A stretch of DNA of 6,743 bases. Source: Candidatus Gastranaerophilales bacterium (GTDB lineage: Bacteria; Cyanobacteriota; Vampirovibrionia; Gastranaerophilales; JAQUYY01). Under the pieces are notes generated by a model. The model worked only from the letters and a program-made list of their open reading frames with translations, searched no databases and had not been told where the DNA came from. This document shows, piece after piece, positions 1-4,571 of the stretch. Numbering within the stretch: position 1 is the first letter of the stretch; each line of letters begins with the position of its first letter. Position numbers and translations under genes: made by a program. The stretch is taken from assembly GCA_028691575.1 (NCBI GenBank), contig JAQUYY010000099.1, positions 1 through 6,743 of the forward strand. Reading direction: 5' to 3'.

Positions 1-207
1 GTTTTCATGATAAATATTTCAACTTACCACATATAGGGTATTAGCACCGGTTTCCCGATGTTGTCCCCTTCCTTAGGGCAGATTTCCTACGTGTTACTCA
101 CCCGTCCGCCACTTATGTACTCTCCGAAGAGAGCCTTATCGTTCGACTTGCATGTATTAGGCACACCGCCAGCGTTCGTCCTGAGCCAGGATCAAACTCT
201 CCATTGT
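1..207 (-). rRNA. rrs: 16S ribosomal RNA, 5' end (partial)
   Basis: Read on the minus strand, this is the first ~207 nt of small-subunit rRNA; the rest lies off the left edge. The universal 27F site AGAGTTTGATCCTGGCTCAG reads from position 200 downward and is followed by GACGAACGCTGGCGG, ACATGCAAGTCGAACG, GGCGGACGGGTGAGTAAC and GCTAATACC, all in the expected order. The V1 hairpin is a clean GCTCTC-TTCG-GAGAGT stem with a UUCG tetraloop (119-134). The mature 5' end is placed near 207 by counting back from the AGAGTTTGATC block using E. coli numbering, so it is good to a few bases. The GGGGACAACA segment followed by a CGGGAAACCGG helix resembles cyanobacterial and plastid 16S as I remember it; this was not aligned. 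Confidence 0.97.
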
Positions 208-355
208 CAGATTATAAAATTTCAATTATAACCAATTGAGTTAGTTCCTGACCAATTGTTTTTTGAATTAACGCGAGTTTAATTTCGTTTTTTTTGGTTT
301 CAGTTATTCAAATTTCAAGGTTCAGATTTCTTCTGTCTTTGTTATTTTTTTGCGT
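208..355 (-). promoter_or_regulatory. 16S rRNA leader (precursor 5' region)
   Basis: This is the stretch of about 150 nt between the predicted rrn transcription start (around 355) and the mature 16S 5' end. It is AT-rich with no ORF, as expected for a processed rRNA leader. It contains a boxA-like element (313-324) and two copies of ACCAATTG (plus-strand sense) at 231-238 and 251-258, spaced 20 bp apart. The RNase III processing stem normally pairs this leader with sequence beyond the 16S 3' end, which is outside the window, so the stem cannot be checked. Confidence 0.6.
313..324 (-). promoter_or_regulatory. boxA-like antitermination element in the rrn leader
   Basis: On the minus strand this reads TGAACCTTGAAA. 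It resembles the boxA core of rRNA leaders (TGnTCTTTGAAA in the Gram-positive form), matching 10 of 12 positions if the variable base is counted. It sits about 30 nt into the transcript, upstream of the 16S, which is where boxA binds NusB/NusE to prevent Rho-dependent termination of rRNA transcription. The assignment rests on a short imperfect motif plus position. Confidence 0.4.
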
Positions 356-362
356 AATGTGC

Positions 363-391
363 ATAATAACACCGACAAAATTATCAGTCAA
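363..391 (-). promoter_or_regulatory. sigma-70-type rrn promoter
   Basis: On the minus strand the -35 box TTGACT (391-386) is separated by exactly 17 bp from the -10 box TATTAT (368-363). Each box matches 5 of 6 consensus positions. A TG one base upstream of the -10 makes it an extended -10. The DNA just upstream (about 393-419) is made of A and T tracts, like an UP element bound by the RNA polymerase alpha subunit. Transcription would start near 355-358, giving a leader of about 150 nt before 16S. Position, direction and strength all fit the rrn operon promoter. Confidence 0.8.
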
Positions 392-420
392 GTAGTTTTT
401 TATTTTGTTTTTTATCTACA

Positions 421-769
421 AAATCGGATTACTAAACCCTTTTACTTGCTCATGATGGTCTATATTTTCTTCGTCCTTGCGTCCGTTTCCTTCAAGACCG
501 CACCTTTGCTTGAGGTGTGATTATAATGTACTGCAAAGGTATTTTATTTCCAACCCTCTATTTAATGTAGAAAACCCAAAAACAGCTATAACCTCTACCG
601 TTAAGGTTTTTTTCACCTTTTACAAAACTTCATACTGCTTTTGGCGTTATAAAATATCATCCATTTGGCGGATAATTTTTTATTTTTTTATGATGTTTTT
701 AATTAATTTAATTATATAATATTCTGTATTCGTTTTCCATTAACATGTTTTTTTTAAATAATGTTCAAC
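421..769. other. gene-free rrn upstream region
   Basis: I find no convincing gene here. A plus-strand reading frame at 477-719 (80 codons from a TTG) has no ribosome binding site, no recognisable motif and a low-complexity Phe/Ile-rich end, so I treat it as chance. About 470-540 is visibly richer in G and C than its surroundings and is purine-rich on the minus strand (GGAAACGGACGCAAGGACG). About 660-720 is almost pure A/T. The region lies between the exonuclease terminator and the rrn promoter, both read on the minus strand. It may hold an additional distal rrn promoter or a small RNA, but no -35/-10 pair at normal spacing was found. Confidence 0.6.
502..540. repeat. 8-bp inverted repeat around a TATAAT box
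   Basis: ACCTTTGC (502-509) and GCAAAGGT (533-540) are perfect inverted repeats separated by 23 bp. The spacer contains a sequence reading TATAAT on both strands, offset by two bases (plus 522-527, minus 525-520). No -35 box lies at 16-19 bp on either strand; the nearest minus-strand candidate, TTGGAA, is 22 bp away. A competing minus-strand fold pairs CACC with GGTG across the right-hand part. It could be a protein site or an RNA hairpin; the function is unknown. Confidence 0.35.
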
Positions 770-800
770 AAAAAGTCGGGATTTATTAATAGATCCCGAC
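770..800 (-). terminator. intrinsic terminator of the exonuclease gene
   Basis: GTCGGGAT (775-782) and ATCCCGAC (793-800) form a perfect 8-bp stem with a 10-nt loop. On the minus strand it is followed directly by five T residues (774-770). It lies about 25 bp after the stop codon of the minus-strand exonuclease gene, so it should isolate that gene from the rrn promoter. The plus strand also has seven T residues (804-810) three bases after the stem, so it could work in both directions. Confidence 0.85.
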
Positions 801-825
801 CACTTTTTTTATTTTATATATAAAA

Positions 826-1755
826 CTAATCCAAAAAATTATTCTTATCTGCTCTTTGAACAATAACGTTTCTACTTTCCCCAACTTTTATTCTGCCTGA
901 AGCCAATTTATCTTTTACTTCATCATCCAAACTTATTCCGTCGATCATTCTGTCAATAAGTCCGTTATTCAGCTTAAATACTCTCGAAGAAGCTTCCAAT
1001 CCCTCTATAACAGGCTTAATTATGTCAATATCATAATCATACTGAACTTTTGATGCCCAAATAAGTTTTTCTCCGGTTAAAGCCTGAACTGACTGTCCGC
1101 CATTTTCAAAATATATTTTAAATATTGATTTTATGTCCATCAATTCTGCTTGCATTGTTTGAACTGCATTTTGAATCCTTACATATCTTTCAAGCAAATA
1201 TTCTATATTAGGCATTTGACCTAATTGCCAGGCATATTTTTGCTCATACAATGCTCTTAACGCAGGATACGCATAGGCTAAATTCTTTGCATCAGCCATT
1301 GCCCTATGTTTTATGTCTGCTTTTACATCAAATCTTTCCAACAAAGCACTTAGTCCATGCGAAAATTCTTCGGGAAAAACCTCTCTAAACATATGCTGAC
1401 TATCTATTCTTTGATTCGAAAGTGTCTTATCATAGAGCTCTCGACATGCCTGATTTAAAAAATTATAATCAAAAATAACATTGTGTCCTACTATCGGATA
1501 ATCGCCAATAAATTCTAGTATTTTCGGCATGACTTCTGAAAGTTTCGGCTTATCTGCAACTTCTTCATCTGTTATTCCATGAATTTTCATACTAGATGGT
1601 CTTATTAGCTTTTCAGGATTAATTAAAGTTTCATACTCATCAACAATTTCATAATTTACGAGTTTTACTGCTGCAAATTCAATCATTTTCTCTCGCAGAC
1701 AATCCAAACCTGTTGTTTCTACGTCTAAAACTATTACTGTATTTTCTTCATTCAT
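826..1755 (-). CDS. DEDDh-family 3'-5' exonuclease (DnaQ/PolC-epsilon-like)
   Basis: This 309-residue cytoplasmic protein is predicted to remove nucleotides from DNA 3' ends using two metal ions. The exonuclease domain fills residues 6-170. Exo I is D11-V-E13-T-T-G, Exo II is GHNVIFD with D96, and Exo III is H150-x4-D155 in HRAMADA, so all five DEDDh residues are present. The 'KIHGITDEEV' segment (57-66) is typical of the PolC/epsilon exonuclease family. Residues 180-309 match no domain I recognise; they begin with a helical stretch (about 184-215) that may be coiled coil. There is no polymerase or UvrC-like domain, so this is not PolC. The start is the first in-frame ATG after an in-frame TAA that directly precedes it; no strong Shine-Dalgarno is visible. 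It is transcribed divergently from holA. Possible roles are proofreading (epsilon) or repair; the extra C-terminal domain prevents a firm dnaQ call. Confidence 0.88.
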   Translation of the reverse strand: MNEENTVIVLDVETTGLDCLREKMIEFAAVKLVNYEIVDEYETLINPEKLIRPSSMKIHGITDEEVADKPKLSEVMPKILEFIGDYPIVGHNVIFDYNFLNQACRELYDKTLSNQRIDSQHMFREVFPEEFSHGLSALLERFDVKADIKHRAMADAKNLAYAYPALRALYEQKYAWQLGQMPNIEYLLERYVRIQNAVQTMQAELMDIKSIFKIYFENGGQSVQALTGEKLIWASKVQYDYDIDIIKPVIEGLEASSRVFKLNNGLIDRMIDGISLDDEVKDKLASGRIKVGESRNVIVQRADKNNFLD

Positions 1756-1788
1756 TTACACATACACTTTATTCTCTAAGTACATTTA

Positions 1789-1805
1789 TATTTTATCATA
1801 AAATA
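1789..1805. repeat. 17-bp perfect palindrome in the divergent promoter region
   Basis: TATTTTAT-C-ATAAAATA is a perfect inverted repeat with 8-bp arms around one central base. It lies 34 bp upstream of the exonuclease start and about 50 bp upstream of the holA -10 box. Its shape suits a dimeric repressor, but it consists almost only of A and T in an A/T-rich intergene, where such palindromes arise by chance. Confidence 0.3.
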
Positions 1806-1852
1806 ATTTTTACGACTTAAGCCCATTAAACCGAGGATTAACTTATTTATTG

Positions 1853-1858
1853 TATAAT
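1853..1858 (+). promoter_or_regulatory. likely -10 box of the holA-holB promoter
   Basis: A perfect TATAAT lies 30 bp before the holA start and would put the transcription start near 1865, giving a leader of about 24 nt. No good -35 box is seen at 16-18 bp upstream. The T-T-G immediately before it resembles, but does not exactly match, an extended -10 (TG lies directly against the box). Holds as a promoter call on the -10 and position only. Confidence 0.5.
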
Positions 1859-1888
1859 TAATAGACAGTAGTAAACATGGAATAAATT

Positions 1889-2863
1889 ATGCCTATATTT
1901 TTATACTGGGGTGATGAAGATTATACTTTAGAAAAAGACCTGCAGCAGCTAAAAAGCAAAACTTTAGATGAGGCATGGAAATCTCTTAACTATAAAAAAT
2001 TAAACAATCCTGATTTAAAAACTCTTATTGAATCACTTGAAACGGTTCCTATGGCTTTTGGGAATTCCATGATTGAAATAAATGCAGAAAATTTTTTGTT
2101 AAGGGGTAATGATAGACCAGAATCCGCCAGCCCAATGATGAAAAAGCTTTTTGAGATATTAGAAAATATCTCGCCAACATTATATATAGTATTTGTTTGC
2201 AAAATTCCTCGAGATACAAATAAAAAAATTGACAATACTTACAAATTAACAAAAACAATTTCCAATCTGGGTGAAGTTAAAGAATTTACGGCATTTAAGG
2301 CATATCAGGAAGATAAAATTCTTATATGGCTAAAAAATACCGCCAAATCAAAAGAAACAAATATCGCTGATGATGCCGGGATTTTTCTAATCAGAAACAT
2401 TGGAACAGAATTAAGAAAATTGGATTCAGAATTAGACAGGATAAAATTAGCTGTTTATCCCGAAAAACAAATTCAGCTAAAGCATGTTAAAGATATTTCA
2501 TCTCAAAATGAAAATGTTTTTATCCTTGCTGACTACTGGCTTGCAGGAAATAAGGCAAAAGCGATTTGTGAGCTTAATAAACTTTTTGAAAAGGATCATC
2601 CGCTAAAAACCTTGTCTGCACTAAATTCTACACTCAAAAGATGGCTGAAAATAAAAATAGAAGCCCAAACTAAAAACCCGTTTGAAATTTCTAAATTTAT
2701 AAATTTACACGAATTTGTTGTAAAAAAAGATTTGGAAAAATTAAGGAAAATATCAATAGCAGACTTGATTAAACTTAAACAAAATCTCTATAACTGTGAA
2801 GAAAAAATCAAAACAGGTCAATTAAACCCTGAAATAGCACTGGAAATGGCGGTCATGTCATAA
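1889..2863 (+). CDS. holA: DNA polymerase III clamp loader, delta subunit
   Basis: Delta is the clamp-loader subunit that grips and opens the beta sliding clamp so that it can be placed on primed DNA. At 324 residues the length is normal. The N-terminus MPIFLYWGDEDYTL corresponds to the 'YWGEDDF' opening of cyanobacterial HolA, where other bacteria usually have a 'YLLxGxE' form. The middle contains a hydrophobic strand LYIVFVCKIP (98-107). The helical segment IGTELRKLDSELDRI (171-185) is the family's 'N-DLRxLExELEKL' signature. The C-terminus CEEKIKTGQLNPEIALEMAV matches the family's 'D..lKtG..d...aLe' ending. Like other delta subunits it has no Walker A. The ATG is preceded by GGA seven bases upstream, a weak ribosome site. 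Its stop codon directly abuts the holB start. Confidence 0.93.
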   Translation: MPIFLYWGDEDYTLEKDLQQLKSKTLDEAWKSLNYKKLNNPDLKTLIESLETVPMAFGNSMIEINAENFLLRGNDRPESASPMMKKLFEILENISPTLYIVFVCKIPRDTNKKIDNTYKLTKTISNLGEVKEFTAFKAYQEDKILIWLKNTAKSKETNIADDAGIFLIRNIGTELRKLDSELDRIKLAVYPEKQIQLKHVKDISSQNENVFILADYWLAGNKAKAICELNKLFEKDHPLKTLSALNSTLKRWLKIKIEAQTKNPFEISKFINLHEFVVKKDLEKLRKISIADLIKLKQNLYNCEEKIKTGQLNPEIALEMAVMS

Positions 2864-3823
2864 ATGTTTAATGAAAAAATAAAAACCGAATTTCCGACAC
2901 CAACACATTTTTTTGAATGTGCAATTAAAAATTCAAAATTAGCACATGCCTACATGCTTGAAGGAAATGACTTATTTGCTCAATATTATTTTACACTTCA
3001 GGTTGCAAAAGTTTTAAACTGCCAAAATAATGAATTTAACGAAAACTGTACCTGCACAAATTGTTCATGGATAAACCAAAACAAACATCCTGAGGTTATT
3101 ACAATATCTCCTATTGACTACAAACAGGGAGATACCGCTTCTGTAATCAATATAGCTCAAGCAAGAAAATTAAAAGAAGATTTAAGCACCTCATCAAGGT
3201 ATTATAGGGTAATCATCTTCACCGATGCTGTGGAAGGCAAAGAGCATGCTGCAAAATTTGAAGAACAAATTTCAGAATACAAAAACTTGATTTCTATGCC
3301 AAATGATGAGGAAAACGATAGAATATGGCTTCCTAAACCATTGAATGCAAAGGTTTTTCGACCCGATTCAGCTAATACACTTCTAAAAATAATAGAAGAG
3401 CCTCATAACAGAATTTTGTTTTTCTTTTTAACATCAAATAGACATGACATGCTAGATACAATTGTTTCAAGGTGCCAGATAATTCCTGTTATTTCTAAAA
3501 AAATAATTCGTGCAAAATATGACATGCTAGAAGAAATTACAAAAAATTTCCCTTTTGAAAATATCGAAAATGCAATGTTTTATTCGGAAAAATTTGTTGA
3601 ATTAACAAAAAATCATGATTTCATGCCCGAAGACTTGTTAGCTTCTCTTCAAGAATATATAAATCAGCTTTTACAAACCAACATTGATAACAAATTTAAT
3701 TCCTATAAATTGATAGAATTTTTAAAAGAAATTGAAAAAACAGCACAAGCTCTAAAATTTAATGTGAATTTTCAGAGTGCAATCGAAAATTTGTTTACAA
3801 AAAGCCTTTGTGTTTTTAAATAA
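2864..3823 (+). CDS. holB: DNA polymerase III clamp loader, delta' subunit
   Basis: Delta' is the stator subunit of the clamp loader and partners delta and gamma/tau. At 319 residues the protein starts with the family's 'KLAHAYMLEG' strand (25-34). Where ATPase subunits have GxxGxGK it has NDLFAQ, so Walker A is absent, as in most delta' proteins; this argues against it being DnaX. A zinc module follows: C53-x8-C62-x-C64-x2-C67. The core continues with VIIFTDA (116-122), then SANTLLKIIEEP (169-180), LFFFLTSN (185-192) and the SRC motif (202-204). Between the first two core blocks, roughly residues 125-165, is an insertion of about 40 residues that I do not know from this family. Its ATG follows the holA TAA with no gap and no separate strong ribosome site, so translational coupling is likely. 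No clear third gene follows on this strand. Confidence 0.92.
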   Translation: MFNEKIKTEFPTPTHFFECAIKNSKLAHAYMLEGNDLFAQYYFTLQVAKVLNCQNNEFNENCTCTNCSWINQNKHPEVITISPIDYKQGDTASVINIAQARKLKEDLSTSSRYYRVIIFTDAVEGKEHAAKFEEQISEYKNLISMPNDEENDRIWLPKPLNAKVFRPDSANTLLKIIEEPHNRILFFFLTSNRHDMLDTIVSRCQIIPVISKKIIRAKYDMLEEITKNFPFENIENAMFYSEKFVELTKNHDFMPEDLLASLQEYINQLLQTNIDNKFNSYKLIEFLKEIEKTAQALKFNVNFQSAIENLFTKSLCVFK

Positions 3824-3841
3824 ACTAGAAGAATATCTTTT

Positions 3842-3871
3842 TTGTTAAGAAATATTACATCAGTATATATA
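3842..3871 (+). promoter_or_regulatory. possible promoter downstream of holB
   Basis: TTGTTA (3842-3847) is followed, after 16-18 bp, by TATATA (3864-3869 or 3866-3871), each matching 4 of 6 consensus positions. If active, it would start transcription near 3877-3880 and yield an RNA of about 190-195 nt ending at the 4072 terminator. The match is weak in very A/T-rich DNA. Confidence 0.3.
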
Positions 3872-3879
3872 AAATATAG

Positions 3880-4072
3880 CAATTTTCGGTAACATTTTGT
3901 TTTTAATAAATTATGAGAGAGAGCGGAACCAAGCTGAAGCTGGAAGGTTCCAAGAATAAAATAATAGAGAGAGATTAACAAGTTTACCTAAACCCACACA
4001 TACTTTACAATTTACTTCTTACACACATTCAGAGGAATCTAACAAGATTTCAGCCCCAAAAGGGGCTTTTTT
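3880..4072 (+). ncRNA. candidate structured small RNA or long holB 3' UTR
   Basis: This gene-free stretch of about 195 bases looks organised. First comes a purine-rich part with two (AG)4 tracts, 3916-3923 and 3966-3973, on either side of a hairpin: GGAACC (3925-3930) pairing with GGTTCC (3946-3951) around a 15-nt loop. Next is a strongly G-poor linker (about 3980-4030, one or two G in 50 nt) likely to be single-stranded. A second hairpin, GGAATCT (4034-4040) with AGATTTC (4045-4051) around an AACA loop, stacks directly on the terminator hairpin. It matches no RNA family I can recall: I checked it by eye against 6S, SRP RNA and common riboswitches. The downstream gene is on the other strand, so it is not a cis-regulatory leader. 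Whether it has its own promoter or is the tail of the holA-holB mRNA is undecided. Confidence 0.35.
4052..4072 (+). terminator. intrinsic terminator downstream of holA-holB
   Basis: AGCCCC-AAAA-GGGGCT forms a 6-bp GC-rich stem with a 4-nt loop (4052-4067), and the plus strand then runs T through 4072. There is no T-run on the minus strand side, so it terminates plus-strand transcripts only: holA-holB and any RNA starting in 3840-3900. Its T-run reaches the stop codon of the convergent gene. Confidence 0.92.
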
Positions 4073-4493
4073 ATTGCGAAATTTTTAAATATTCCTTAAA
4101 TTCAACCTCTGGAACAACTTTAAACCCGCAACCTTCATGAAGTTTTCCATTAAAATATATTTTTTTAGCCGGATATTTTCTACACAAAGGAAGCCTGTCT
4201 TCATAATCCCTGCAAAGCCCGTCATCTCCGACTAAACGACAGGCAAAAATAAGATTTCCAAATTCATCTTGTCCTACAATTTTAAATCTTCTGTATCCCG
4301 GATAAATTCTTTGCATAATTCTAAAATCTTTTTCTCCAAAAGTATCCAGACTATACATATAACGGCAGCATTTGCCACATTTTTTGCATTCCTCGATGAT
4401 TTTGTATCCCAATTTTTCGGAAACAAAATAAGATAAGCCTTCATTAATAACTATGGCTATAAAATCGATTAATTTTAAAAAACGTTTTTTCAT
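4071..4493 (-). CDS. YkgJ-family cysteine-cluster protein (putative metal/Fe-S binding)
   Basis: This 140-residue protein belongs to the YkgJ/UPF0153 family, whose conserved cysteines are thought to bind zinc or an Fe-S cluster; the biological role of most members is not established. The cluster is C36-x2-C39-x2-C42-C43. It is followed by C85, C94 in the GLC-R-x-Y segment, C104 in 'RLPLCRKYP', and C122 in 'HEGCGF', giving the usual eight cysteines in the usual order. The first 35 residues form a basic, partly hydrophobic helix-rich lead (KKRFLKLIDFIAIVI) that is not a clear signal peptide. No Shine-Dalgarno is visible before the ATG (the preceding bases are TTTTCTC), and no in-frame upstream start improves it. 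It is divergent from the penicillin-binding protein gene, with 78 bp between starts. No specific substrate can be inferred. Confidence 0.85.
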   Translation of the reverse strand: MKKRFLKLIDFIAIVINEGLSYFVSEKLGYKIIEECKKCGKCCRYMYSLDTFGEKDFRIMQRIYPGYRRFKIVGQDEFGNLIFACRLVGDDGLCRDYEDRLPLCRKYPAKKIYFNGKLHEGCGFKVVPEVEFKEYLKISQ

Positions 4494-4523
4494 GAGAAAA
4501 ATATTTCATAATTTTGCTATCTT

Positions 4524-4552
4524 TTGATAATATATTACAATAAAATTATATT
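4524..4552 (+). promoter_or_regulatory. sigma-70-type promoter of the penicillin-binding protein gene
   Basis: TTGATA (4524-4529) and TATATT (4547-4552) are 17 bp apart, each matching 5 of 6 consensus positions. Transcription would begin around 4559-4560, leaving a leader of only about 12 nt that is almost entirely the ribosome site GGAG (4563-4566), five bases before the ATG. The short leader leaves no room for a riboswitch or attenuator. Confidence 0.65.
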
Positions 4553-4571
4553 TAAATTTATTGGAGAAGAA

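Noticed and set aside
470..540. Cyclic-di-GMP (GEMM-I) riboswitch resemblance
   Set aside because: GGACGCAAGG and CAAGCAAAGG faintly recall parts of the motif, but the tetraloop receptor and the second stem are missing and no gene follows as a target.
520..560. Bacteroidetes-like phrase TGCAAAGGTA near the rRNA gene
   Set aside because: The 16S sequence itself is not of Bacteroidetes type and HolA looks cyanobacterial; a 10-base match is not evidence.
477..719. 80-codon plus-strand reading frame upstream of the rrn promoter
   Set aside because: TTG start without ribosome site, no known motif, low-complexity Phe/Ile-rich C-terminus produced by T-rich DNA, and it crosses the inverted repeat; best explained as chance.
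1990..2258. Two minus-strand reading frames inside holA
   Set aside because: Antisense shadows of a well-supported coding gene.
2864..3823. DnaX (gamma/tau) instead of delta'
   Set aside because: No Walker A, no long C-terminal tau region, and total length of 319 residues all fit delta'.
3913..3978. 21-codon ORF (MRESGTKLKLEGSKNKIIERD)
   Set aside because: No Shine-Dalgarno before the ATG; its composition is explained by the AG tracts and the GGAACC/GGTTCC hairpin. A tiny leaderless peptide cannot be excluded.
3772..3981. 69-codon minus-strand reading frame over the holB end
   Set aside because: Overlaps the certain holB coding end antisense and the RNA-like region; no motif or ribosome site.
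3880..4072. 6S RNA identity for the region after holB
   Set aside because: Length fits, but the 5' and 3' parts do not pair into the long bubble-containing rod expected of 6S.
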